Below, in pieces: positions 49,101 through 59,180 of a stretch of 64,000 nt of DNA. A program made the position numbers and the translations under genes. Under the pieces are notes generated by a model. That model worked only from the letters and a program-made list of their open reading frames with translations, ran no database searches and was not told where the DNA came from. Position 1 is the stretch's first letter, and each line of letters opens with the position of its first letter. This stretch comes from Owenia fusiformis (lineage: Eukaryota; Annelida; Polychaeta; Sabellida; Oweniidae), in contig CAIIXF020000003.1 of NCBI GenBank assembly GCA_903813345.2, positions 9,938,218-10,002,217 of the forward strand. The letters are read 5' to 3'.

Positions 49101-50485
49101 GCCAGTAGCTTTTCTACGCTCGCCGCAGAATTTCTGCGCTCTCATACTTTTGCAGTCACATTTCTCACGGCAGCCGCACGGTGAATTTTAAATTTCTATT
49201 GATAAATAATAGTTGTTTTCATTTTATTTACATCAGGACAATTTATAAATGTTATTCAAAGTGCTAGGATGTAATATCAAATGAAAAGTGATCGTGAAAC
49301 ATTGACAAATAATGATTTAATCTTGTTGAGCCACTTGATTTCTACGGGAACCTCAGAAATGAACAAATATTATAACTCCGAGTTATAATTTCTACGCCTT
49401 CCCTGCGGCCTGTAAAAATCTGCATTCGCCGTACGGAGGCCGCAAGGCGAGCGTAGTTTTTCTACGCTCGCCGCAGAAATTCACCGATTTAATTGTTCTG
49501 CGGTCGACTTGCGGCCGCCGTGCGACAAATGTGACTGGGGTGTTAGAGTAAAAACTTTGACATTTCTTTTAGACAAGGTAGCCATTTTACCTAATACTAC
49601 CTTTATGAGGTCAATACTAAATACGGTGTTTCCTTGTTTTTAGGATGATATTAGTTTGCTCTCCAAAGCAATACAAGCGCATTTTTACTTGGAGAACCAC
49701 GCCAATCTTTTCATTTATACCCTGGTGTATTGCCCTACTCACTGTGCTACCAATGTTTATATGGTGGGGTGGGATGGAATTTGACCCAGAGACCATGTTT
49801 TGCCTATCCGACCTAGATAATATGCAACCTAATATGTTCCTTGCTGCAGTTATGTCTTTGTCTGTCATTCTTTCTTTCATGTCTATCATCGTTGCACAGT
49901 TCAGAATAAAAGCAAAGAGACGGCAGGTAAGTTAGATCTTAATTACATCGTCTAGTTGATTTTAACTCAGCCTACTTGTACATTGTACTAAGCGTAAATA
50001 GGTTTTCCTTTTCTATTGGAAAAAAAGTTTCTACTCGCTTCTAGTCTATTACGGTTCATATTATTTTAGATTAAAACTGTAATTATTTTTTTCAGTTGAC
50101 CGCGATAGCTCCCAATATATCATTAATGAATGTTATTGGGAGTGATAGGAAAGGAAAAGAAAAAAATGACAATACGGACGACATAACAGAAGGACTCCGA
50201 CAGGAACATGATGATATAGCAATGAGTGGACGGTTGCTAGCGGCCATTTTCCTCTCCTCGTTTATATGGTCACCTGCCTTAGTTGCCTTTGTGACACATC
50301 ATATCATGAATTATGGGAGGGATTTTTGGGCGTTTGCTTCTTTACTTGGTCACATGCAGCCGGGATTAGATTGTTTGTGTTACGTCATTATCAGCAAGTA
50401 TTTTAGGAGGGGCTATAAGAACGCTATACGTTTGATTTTCTGTTGCAAAAAGAGACAGAGGTATGCTACAGTTGCTAATGCTTAA
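34196..50485 (+). CDS. Class A orphan GPCR, melatonin-receptor / Moody-Tre1-like, copy C (complete)
   Basis: Exons 34196-34390, 47398-47488, 48759-48879, 49644-49926, 50096-50485 join in phase to 359 residues. Seven hydrophobic segments: TM1 about 36-61 (GN motif), TM2 71-95 (AAAD), TM3 107-135, TM4 154-177, TM5 195-220, TM6 274-299 (FIWSP), TM7 304-329. The disulfide pair is probably Cys111 (top of TM3) and Cys189 (ECL2). The N-terminus carries NTT and NAS glycosylation sequons. DRY is replaced by NRM at 135-137, in the style of NRY receptors (melatonin, Moody/Tre1, GPR84-like). NPxxY is replaced by DCLCY at 322-326, with no proline. ICL3 is charged (EKNDNTDD). The ligand cannot be read from the sequence; family assignment rests on the NR motif, the short loops and the general pattern. 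It lies 3' of P450 B. Intron 1 is 13 kb because of a LINE and a large inverted-repeat insertion. Confidence 0.88.
34391..35864. other. Start of GPCR C intron 1
   Basis: First 90 bases are homologous to the intron after GPCR D exon 1. Apart from the MITE at 34830-34945 no feature is seen. Confidence 0.5.
34830..34945. mobile_element. CGGCCGG-type MITE, copy 3 (best ends)
   Basis: Left end TAATGCCTTGGTCACATTTG, right end CAAATATGACCAAGGCATTA; inner ATCGGCCGGC and a loop CAATTTTGAACAAAA. In intron 1 of GPCR C. Confidence 0.8.
35865..36456 (+). mobile_element. LINE reverse-transcriptase fragment, 5' part
   Basis: Frames shift, but non-LTR RT blocks are plain: EGVVCPIHKK, LDIQSAFDK (first catalytic Asp), LQKLKSYGVPKSLID, SYLTNRTIKIKI, FLSYLNDI and IYADDTSLF (YADD). 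Jockey/CR1-like by motif style. It ends abruptly at 36456, where the inverted-repeat insertion begins, and resumes at 45174. Confidence 0.88.
37749..38120. mobile_element. Two-hairpin MITE with promoter-like boxes, copy 1
   Basis: First part (37749 to about 38002) has inverted ends TTATAACATACCTACGATGA and TCATCATAGGTATGTTATAA. Second part (to 38120) is a hairpin with arms TTATGTCACTATCGTGGCA and TGCCACGATAGTGACATAA. The first part contains inverted CCAAT (GATTGG), a CRE-like GATGTCAT, CCAAT and an AAGATAAAAA box within 60 bases. Lies inside the 8.7-kb insertion. Confidence 0.85.
38130..38670. repeat. TGTCCCGCGAATT-type degenerate repeats, block 1
   Basis: Repeated motif TGTCCCGCAAATGGCGGG, ATGTCCCGCAATGTCCC, CATCCCGCGAATTTAG and AACTGTCCCGCATTTAGC. 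Similar block at 39300-39460 on the other side of a foldback element. Confidence 0.55.
38671..39196. mobile_element. Foldback element
   Basis: Outer arms AAGTGAAGTCCCCATGATGA and CATGGGGACTTCGCTTT; inner arms CAAAAGAGGATCTTC and GATCCTCTTTTTAG. It splits the TGTCCCGC repeat block and shares its inner sequence with 28530-28600. Confidence 0.65.
39300..39460. repeat. TGTCCCGCGAATT-type degenerate repeats, block 2
   Basis: ATGTCCCGCGAAATTTGACA, GATGTCCCGCAAAATCCCGG and a shared tail (AAATCTGTCCCCCGAGAAAG) with 38600-38625 of block 1. Confidence 0.5.
39850..40200. repeat. 70-bp degenerate tandem repeats
   Basis: CAGCCATTTTGAAATTCAAT occurs at 39861 and 39931, with more decayed copies near 40130; linked by GAGCAGTGCTCCGTTGTCT. 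Confidence 0.65.
40334..42708. mobile_element. Tc1/mariner-type element, 2.4 kb, no intact transposase
   Basis: Ends CAGGGTGACACAAAACATGT and its imperfect complement finishing TTTTGTGTTATCCTG, next to TA on both sides (40332-40333, 42709-42710); arms of about 60 bp include CTAATTTTGGAATAACTTT. The interior is AT-rich with no recognisable transposase block. Confidence 0.7.
45174..46010 (+). mobile_element. LINE reverse-transcriptase fragment, 3' part
   Basis: Continues the RT of 35865-36456 in the same order: WSQKWGL, then HLVLILDEKLTFKTHIEYL and KVQKVLNQLK, the region after the palm of non-LTR RTs. The 3' end has CCCTCTCTGGGCGATTACGC then AATAAAGAGTATTTATTATT and an A-rich tail near 46010. 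Degenerate. Confidence 0.88.
46011..47397. other. End of GPCR C intron 1, no gene seen
   Basis: Small ORFs at 46184-46369 and 46980-47177 show no domains. Nothing else found. Confidence 0.5.
47489..48758. other. GPCR C intron 2, no gene seen
   Basis: AT-rich, no inverted repeats or ORFs of interest. Confidence 0.5.
49052..49542. mobile_element. PIF/Harbinger-like MITE, 491 bp
   Basis: Ends CACCCCAGTCACATTT and AAATGTGACTGGGGTG with TTA on both sides (49049-49051, 49543-49545), fitting the TWA target of PIF/Harbinger. GC-rich, internally repetitive arms (CTACGCTCGCCGCAGAA on both sides). It lies in intron 3 of GPCR C; a fragment of the family is at 27186-27345. Confidence 0.82.
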
Positions 50486-51295
50486 ATGGTGCAAGTGTAC
50501 GAGATCTTAACTCGATCCATGAACCAGATTGGATTCAATACAAAGATTGAATTCGAACTGCTTGTAATATCAGTTTCTGTGGCTTAAGGATGTCCACCGG
50601 GGGTTCTTCTGACCGACCAAAGTTGAAAATGATGAGCTCTTACCCTTAATTTTTCATCACAGAATGTAAAGTATATACTAGTATACAGGAGCATGACTGG
50701 ATGTTTCAGTGAGTTTAAGCAAAGGTTAAATACTCCAAAGTGTGTTTTGGGGTGAAGATCTGATTTTTGTCTGTGATCAAATGGGAAAGTGTCATGCCCA
50801 CTTTTGCTCAGAAAAACGCACTGTACTAACATATATGGTTTTAAAAGTTGTAATATTATGTGTTGCCCGTTAGAATCTCAGAAAATTATGTATGAAAAAA
50901 GGTTGAACACAATTTAAAAATGGTGAAGCTCCAGCGAACATCCTTAAATAATAAGCTTATCGGATTCGCTTTCAGAATACACTGTAAATAGTTCATTCGT
51001 GTGTATTTAACCTTAAAATGATTTGAATTTGGGTTGTAGATTTACTGTAGATTTGTAATCTCAGGAATCGATGCATTGTGGATGTTTTAACCCGAATGTC
51101 TGCAGGGAGGGGGGTGTCAAACAGTTTTTGTCAATTCTTTTAGTTTTTGTGCCTTCGTTATTTCTCTAGCTTGGGCTACAGGATAAAATAAATCACTTTT
51201 TGGCGTAAAAATTCAACATGATTCGGGGTAGCCGGGCAAAGTTATGACAGTCGAAGTCGATGCATAATACCTGCTGACCAAATGTCAAAATATAT
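50486..51295. other. 3' flank of GPCR C
   Basis: Probable 3'UTR; candidate polyadenylation sequence AATAAA within GGATAAAATAAATCAC near 51190. No other feature. Confidence 0.4.
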
Positions 51296-51562
51296 GACCA
51301 GTAAAGGAAAATGTTATCTGCCCAACACAAGAAAAAATATTTCACTTTTTGTGATTTTACAACATGGGGTCTATGTGGAATCTCCCCGACCTAGAAGTCA
51401 CATTTTCAAAGAAAATTAAATTTTCAAAGTTAATAAACTCTTTTCAAAACCACATTTCTAGATGTAATTTTATATGTAGATTCCAAATATGACATCAGTT
51501 TGACCAAATTTTTAATTTTTAATGACGTTAATCAAGATTATTTCTACTCGCACCTAGTTTAT
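51296..51562 (-). repeat. Second copy of the 260-bp dispersed repeat
   Basis: Reverse-orientation relative of 5313-5575, about 85 to 90 percent alike by eye, lying 0.8 kb downstream of the GPCR C stop. Confidence 0.75.
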
Positions 51563-51884
51563 TTTTTTAAATAGTTACTTTTGAGTTCGACGAAAATTTC
51601 CAGTTTTGCAGTTTTTAAGAGCTTAAATCATTTTGATTACAAACTTATTGCATTACATATGGTTTGTCTGTTCTCTTTAGATATTGTTACTATGTGTTGG
51701 AGATATTTTAACTCCTAAATAGGAATATTGTAAATGTGGTTTTATTATTGTTTAAGAGTGAAGACCCCTTTAAGTAATATCAATACATGGACAGGTGCAT
51801 GTATCATATTTGTCAGGGTACTGAAAGACATCACTGCGTGAATTTCTATCCCCTCCTATCACTACCACTATGTAAAATCCTATG

Positions 51885-53985
51885 ATTAATATTTGTGATA
51901 ACATCTTATAGTCCGGGCTGTTAAGTGGTCTCGTGGGAAATTTTTGTTACAGCTTGGCAACATAGTGTACTTTATAGAGTTTGAGGTGCTGAATAAGAAT
52001 TTTGATGTTGCCAAATCTGTAACATGAATGTTGTTGCTAGGGGCAACCATTTCCATAGCAACCACACATTTACCTTGCAACGGGCCTAAAAATACAAAAG
52101 TTGTTGTAGATTTTTTTTAATTATAATCATTTTTCATAATATTTATTGTGAAGTAAAGGGAAGTAATAGGGGAATTTGTCATTTAACACAATTTGGTGAA
52201 CAATTGATTTTTGAGCTATTGTGATGTCATATAATAGCCCAAATTTTGTTATTTTTCCTAATTTACATATAATTCCACATTCCAATTACTTTTTTTACCT
52301 CTTCAATATACCAAAAGTAGGTAAATGTCTGGGACATTTGTTAATTTTGATGTGCTCTTTCCAGCTATGGCACTGACTTTACATGAAAATAAAACCATTC
52401 TGTTCCAGGGGTGATTGAAACTAGGGGGCCACTACAATAGTGCAATTTCATAGATCTAAATAACTGTGACCGGCGACGCGTGACCGATAATCACTTAGGG
52501 CTGTTTCCAGGATCTTGTGGGTCTCTGGTACTCACAGGTCGCGGCTATTAATGAACTAACGCAGCAGGTGTTGTGTTCCTACGATTTTATTTTCCGTTCC
52601 TTTGTTCCTGATTCCAAGTGCCTAAGTCCGAGTTGTAGTCAAATATTTTCTAAGTCCAAAATGTTGTTGAAATATCCTAAGTCCAAAAGTAGCGAATATT
52701 TTCTAAGTCCATTTTGTTACTGTTTCCTTCCGTAATTTTGTAAGCTTTTGATTGATTCCAATTTCCGAATGTTTTTACTGCAATTCGGCACTTGTTTATA
52801 TACAGGTAGAGCTACATTGATCAATCTGTCAAAATATTGCTTATGCTTGCTATAATTTGGGCTTAAGTTACGCTTGGCTTGCAGATATTTGAAATTGTAT
52901 TTAGATTTTGATTGGATAATAATAAACATCAATATTATATTTTTGACAGAAAATCATGTTTTGTTACTATAAATACATAACCAGTTCCAACCTGTTGCAG
53001 GTGAAACAGTACATTCTATTGCCATAAATCATTTAGGTTATGTTAAGTTCTAGACAGATGATCTTACATCAAGATAATTGTATTACCCATACCTGTAGAC
53101 ACTTGGATTATTATTACATTAATTTATATAAATTATTAATTAATTAATTAATTATAATTACTAATTAATCTGAAAAGCGGGTTGTAACATAACATAACAT
53201 TCACAATTTTTTGAATTACTAATTTATGATATATTTTTATTTGAAATGTTTCCTCATCTTATGCAAGTTTTGTTTCAAATTGGCAGTTGTGCATTTTATT
53301 TAGTAGGAGTTGTTGATGTTGCAGTCTGTAAATTAAGTGTCGTTGCTAGGGGCAACAGTGTCCATAGAAATCGTACTTTTAGCTCAGAAACAGACATAAA
53401 ATACATGAGGAAGCAGTACATTGTAGAGTTTTTATCATTTTCCTGCTCATTACTAGAAATTAAAGAAAAATAAGGAAGCTTGGAATTACGTTTAAACAAT
53501 CGATTTGTTCGCCATTGTGATGTCATGACTCATGATAGCTCGAATTGGGCTCTTTTTCAAACTCAAATAAATTCACATTTTAGTTTTCCTTTTCATCCCA
53601 TGAAAATAATTGTATTTCAACAAAGTAAATGCTTGTTACTGTGCTAATTTTACTATATTTGTTTCAATGATGTCTTTGGTTAAGAAATTCAGATATGGAC
53701 ACATCAGTAATTGGAAAACTTTCTGGTTGCAATGGTTTCCAAAGCAACCAGACCTGTAAGCACAGAAAGAGGCATAAAAATAGAAATTCATTCTGACATT
53801 GGTAAAACTTTTTTCAGTTTTAATTGTAATTTTTAAAGTATAATGGAAAGTTAGAACATTTTATTGACTACTGATTTTTTGCTATTGTGACATCATATTA
53901 TTAGCCTTTTGTATTTCTCATACTGGTATTGTAAAGTAATCTCATATTTCAATTGTTTTAATTCTTTACCAAATTACTCAAATAC
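51885..53985. repeat. Three diverged ~400-bp repeats 3' of the CXC gene
   Basis: Copies near 51885-52330, 53225-53600 and 53640-53985 share, in order, an X-box-like motif (GTTGCTAGGGGCAAC at 52033 and 53342; a decayed form at 53730), AAAGAGGCATAAAAATA-like sequence, and ATTGTGATGTCAT followed by an AT-rich stretch. 52330-53225 between them holds only AT-rich sequence and a (TTAA)n tract at about 53129-53165. They may be 3'UTR or the outer part of a mobile unit containing the gene. Confidence 0.6.
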
Positions 53986-54109
53986 ACTATACATATGTAT
54001 ACACCTCATAGTCTTATTACTTTTCATCTCCTCTTCACAGCAGTAGTGTTGGTTTAGTCCATCATTGGGTTATAATATGCAAGGCTTTAATAAATTTGTA
54101 TATGTAAAT

Positions 54110-57100
54110 TCAGTCATTGGATTCTTCATTTATGTCACCCAATATTTCTGTATTTTCACAGTCCCCACAGCATCCACATAGTTCAGTACAAACTAGTCCG
54201 GATCCAACTTTTCTGCACTGGCATCTATTGTCTTTGCACTTGCCAGGTGAACATCCACATTTGATGAGTTCAAGCACTGCATCTGGTGCTGGCTTAAGGT
54301 TTGTCACTACTGGTGCATAACTGTAAACAATATATGGAATATACAGGTTTATTATTGCTATTTAATTCCATTAGTAAACAAAATTATGCAAACAATTGAT
54401 TGCCAAAGTTTTATAAAAAAAAACATTAGCAGCAATTTCGTCATAATATATCTGCTCTTCTCAGATTGTTACATTGATGGATAACCTACCAGTCATTCTC
54501 AAGCTTCCAACCTTGTTTTTCCGGATCAAGATCTAGAGGTTGGTTCATAGTACTATTTGCCCATGTGTTGGCTTGAAGTTGTGCTCGTAGGAGGTGTTGA
54601 TACAGAGCTTCATATGTAGGGGGAAGTTTCTCAGACTCCGCTTGGTTTTTCTGAAGAAATGATTGGCACTGTAATTAGATCTAGTATGTAGTTTACACTT
54701 ATCTATCTAGTCTACAAATAATATTAACAAGGCAGTTCACCTTGAGAAAAAAGAGAAAAAGAACTTACCAAGAACATTTCCCAGCGTAGCTTGCCAATGT
54801 CACTGCTTTGCTTCTTTGTATAGGCCGAACACACAAAACGTGTCAGTGTTGATATTGTGGCTTTCGTTAGACATCTTGGTGAACCTGAAAAGCATGTACA
54901 ATATACTTATGAAAATAGGTTCATGTATGTTTATGTATAAAATAATAGTTCATGGTTAATGATAATTGGCGAATAAGTCGAAAATAGTATTGCAAGATCA
55001 AATATATTACTTTCATGATAGTCTCGGCACTTACTGAGGTCAATGAGGGCATCAAGTATGTCATTGTCAGCATCAAGGAAGAGCTTGAGCCATGTTGCCT
55101 TAGTAGTCCCATGAAACCTGCTCGTCGAATCACATCCAGTCAGGGCATGAAAACCAGGCAATGCTAAGCAACGCTGCTGTCCCAGAGCACTGGCAATATC
55201 TGCTACTCTTACAGATTCTCTCCCCATATATAATAGGGGATACTGTCCCATGTCCTGGTTAAATCTAATACTTAGAACTAGAACATCTGTATCAATTGAA
55301 TATATGGCTATCCTTGCATTCGGTATCCTTTGGTGCACCTCAGAACAATGGAGAATTAGTATTGTGTCAGCTTCTTCATGTGTATTCTTGATCTTGCTCA
55401 TATCATTCATTCGATTTGACACCACATCACAGGATGAGGACACTATTACATGTTTTTTCTGGCACTCATGTGGGGAGGAATAATGAGCTGCTAGGTAAGA
55501 ATGCAAGTACTCTGTGAGATTTCTTTTGTTGGTAGAATTTGACAGGAAATTCTGTGGATTCATTATCTTGGTTTTCTCTGTGCATATGTATTGGGTAACT
55601 TGCTGCTGTTTTGATGTCTTATGACGCTTGTCTCGTTCATTGTTTTTCACAGACCTCTCACGATACCGGTCAAATATAATGTGTATTTCACTGACATTAT
55701 TTGGTGCAATGCTCTCAATTCTGTGAACCAGTGCTCTCCCTACCTCTTGGCATGTCATGGCTCGTTGTATGACTGGATATAGCAAAGCCATAGCATCAAC
55801 TATCAAAATATTTGGTAGTTCTTGGGCAGTTTCTGTATTTTCTACCATCCCTTTTAGAGGAGATAAGAGTTTGCTTTTGTAACTGTCAAGAAGTGACCCA
55901 TCTGTGTTAAACAGAGCCCTACACACTGCTGAAAACTCGTACGTTGATACAGCTTCCTCCATATTTACTTCAGGACGGCTTCGAGCAACTATTGCCATCT
56001 TTGCAAACAGGGATCGGTTTTCTCTTATTTCCATATCTTTCTTACCAACTCTTACTGTAACACACATCGCACTTGATGACCATTTTTTCAAATTGGCTCG
56101 TCCCATTTTATCCCACAGCCTTTTGGAACCTCCTTCTTTCAATCTCTCGTCTACATACTTCTTGTGAAGTGCTCTACCCCTTTCCTCCATGTCAGTTATA
56201 TCATCTATTGGTTCATTTATGATGGCTTTAGTCATTATATTAGTCAGTGCTTCATTATCCTCCTTGAAAGGATTTCCATATTCCTTTAGGGTATTTATAA
56301 GTTTCATCAAGTTCTTCTCTGTGTTTTTTGTCATACTCGATGATACATCATGGTGTTTCAGTGAAGGACTTGAATCTGAGGTGTCTGAGTGACCGCTAAG
56401 CAATTCGTCTGCTTCTTTTGCCAGGATTTTCATCTCCGGAGCAATGAGAAAATGCTTAGTGAGGGTTTTGGGGTTTTGTGTGATACCGATCACACCTCCA
56501 ACACTTTTGATCTCTTTATTACCTTGTTCTAGTGCATGGTCTACACCTAGACTGGTAAATGCAACTTTTGTTTTCTTCACACAGAAATTGCCTTGCTCCA
56601 TCTGGTTCCATACCAGCGTTCCTTTCAACTGTTTCATTTCTTGAAGATATAGTGGCCCAAATTGGGCATATTTTAACCTGTCCATAGCAAAGAAATAGTT
56701 GCAGAGGCGTTCTAATGAAGATAGATGGAGAGCCCAGTTCCCCTCTCGACTGGCCCTGATGAAATCAAGCATGGTTGCTACCATCCTCAGATATTGCATC
56801 ATTGCTTTCACTATCGGATTCCCTCTTGCCTTTACGAATTCTTTGACACTGTATTCTATTTGGTCCTTCCAGAATTTTTCTAAGTCATTGGCTGATGACT
56901 GAACAGACTGCGGATTCTCAGACTGGCAAGCTTTATTTAGCTTTGAAGCTGTATTTTGCAGAGTCTCAATGTTTATGTCGCCAGCTATTTCGACAAATGC
57001 TTCGATCATCAGATTCAGAAGAGCCTCACTTGTAACAATGTGAGCATGGATTGCTCTTTTCATGTGTCTTCCTTCGAGGATCTGTCTTACAGTCGTTGAG

Positions 57101-57537
57101 GAATACAATTCAGACTGAACCCATGCGTCATCCAGACCACTGTTTTCAACGAAGGCACCTATTGCCCTAAGTGTGCAAATTACTGTATGCATCTCACCTA
57201 TTCGGATTATGATCTTATTGAAGACAGGGTTGTTTTGTTGAACTTTAAGTGCACTGGGATACAATCCCATATCAAGGGTAACCACTGTCCTGCTTTCTTC
57301 ATCGTCAACCACAAATGTATTTATGTCTTGGCTCAGTTTTAGCACGTGAAAAAGTGTGGAATGGTTATGTGCTGGTGCCCTTATCAATGGAAGGATGAAA
57401 CTTTTTGTGAGAGGACGTGAATCTTTTCCATCACTCATCAATGAATTGTAGCCATTCCACGACTGAATACACTGCTCTCCATCTGTCCTTGTTTGATATC
57501 TCCCAATTACCCAGCTGACATCTTCTTTCTTCTCCAT
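54110..57537 (-). CDS. FEN/PIN-like nuclease core fused to a tesmin/TSO1 CXC domain (996 aa)
   Basis: Minus-strand exons 57537-55035, 54884-54769, 54650-54490, 54320-54110 have matching phases and GT-AG ends. Residues 1-560 are helical and unassigned. From 576 the order of motifs resembles FEN/XPG-type PIN nucleases: ILIVDAMALLY (Asp581), IIFDRYRERSVKNNERDKR (Asp623), EEADT (721-725), SIDTDVLVL (Asp749/751) and an H2TH-like LTGCDSTSRF (799-807). Residues 946-982 form a cysteine-rich CXC domain (CGCSPGKCKDNRCQCRK, then CTELCGCC), a DNA-binding fold known from tesmin/TSO1/LIN54. From memory, proteins with the TGCDTTS motif and a terminal CXC are multi-copy and uncharacterised in many aquatic invertebrates; this was not checked. 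The frame stays open upstream to about 57618 with coding-like sequence, so an earlier exon may hold the true start. The large ORF is undamaged. It could be a transposon-derived gene; no terminal inverted repeats were found around it. Confidence 0.85.
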
Positions 57538-57618
57538 TAAAGGAATGCCATTGGGGTTATATTTTGGTTCATATGGATCTGTATATTTGGGGGATCTGTC
57601 TGGTGTTTTTTCTCTGAC

Positions 57619-59059
57619 TTATTGATGTTTAATTTTTTGTTTAATCCAATATCACAGAAATATTATTCAATATTATAACATCTGATCCGGACTCAAAATA
57701 TCATAGAGAATGATACCCGATTAAACCAAAATATATACTAGTTTAACCTGATATAATTTAAGTCAGGATCAGATTAAACAGTATTATATGCATATAATTT
57801 TCTATTATAACAGGTTCCAAAGTGGTATAATACAAATTATACATGTCATTTTTTGTAAAATAAAATTAAACTGGAATATTCCGAGACTTAACAGATGATA
57901 CTGTATTATACGGTTCAGAAATCAATGGCACTTTGTTTTCATATTGTCAGACCTTAATTAAGCAAGCAAACGTAAATATTGACATAAGACAATTCTCGAA
58001 GTTTTTTGAAACGCATGTTTGACCTATAGTCTGTATGCATGATTTTAGTGATTAATTTTTGAAATAAATTAATTGTAGGTATTATTGATAAATAAAATAT
58101 ATTCATAACCAAAACATTTCACGATTTGAAACAACCATCCCTGCGAACACGACACTCATGATCCTATTTTACATTGTTTATTTGAACGCAAGATTTGGAA
58201 ACATTGGTTAGGAAAGCGTTAATGCCATTCATTTATAGGACTGCTTCCTTTTTTGTTGTTATTAGTTTATTCTCAATCAAGGCCCGTAGTCGCGTCCGGT
58301 GCTCAATTACAATTAGAAAAAGACCGACCAACCACCTACCGGCGTGTTTTCAATAGGTAGTCTTAAAACGCAGTTCGAGGAAAATGTGTAGAAGAGCGAC
58401 TAATGTAATTACATGTATGTGTAAAAGGCCGAGCATGTCTGTAACCATAAGTTATTTATACAATTGATTTTGACATACTCGTCAATCGTATGTAGCTTTT
58501 TTACCCATTTTGCCTTTTTCAATTAAGTTAAATTGGTAAAAACGAAAGGCAAGCAAACAAATCACCATGACCGTCTCCCCTCGATTTGATTTCCCTGCCT
58601 TTGTTCCTGACCCGCCAACCTATTGTTTCTTCGGAAATATATCCTATTTTTATAAAAATGATTTGTTATCGTCATTGATCAGGATCAAAAGTGACTAACC
58701 AGTAAAGCAGACCATGGGAAAACTATTTTTGTCATATTGAATGTAGTTTTCACGTTTTTGTTATTGATGTTTAACAACCGAGAAATCAAATCTATTTCAC
58801 AACGCTTTTAACTTTTGTTCTTTAACTGTTGCCCTTTGTGCATTTAAAAATAAAATATCTCAATCTGATTTGTTCCACCTTTCTTTTCGCCCAGTTCTGC
58901 AATATTACGTCCCTTAGTTGTTCAGGTTATGTCAATTGCGAAATAGCTGTAAGACATTATGAGAATGAATATGGGAATTTCCACGATAATGATGTTCTCA
59001 TATTTTATACCTGCATAACAATTAGAGACAGAAGTTTAAATATTGTCCAATAAAATAAT
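57619..59059. other. Interval between the CXC gene and the P450-array remnant
   Basis: The first part may contain an upstream exon or promoter of the minus-strand gene. No ORF, RNA gene or clear inverted repeat was seen. Confidence 0.4.
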
Positions 59060-59180
59060 AAGAATCTAACATTTAATGCTTGATAGAGTTCTAATTGAAC
59101 AATTTAACTCAGTGTTTATCTTCATACCAAATATATTTAATAATGGAAAATTCAACACAATTCGCCTATACCATGGAATC
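59060..59180 (+). repeat. Remnant of a P450-type minisatellite upstream of GPCR D
   Basis: Two or three decayed units with GCTTGATAGAGTTCTAATTG, TATCTTCATACCAAATAT and CAACACAATTCGCCTATACC, the landmarks of the arrays after P450 A and B. No P450 exon remains nearby. Confidence 0.75.

Noticed and set aside
55250-56902. Plus-strand ORFs of 66-87 residues opposite the CXC gene
   Set aside because: Antisense shadows of the large minus-strand exon.
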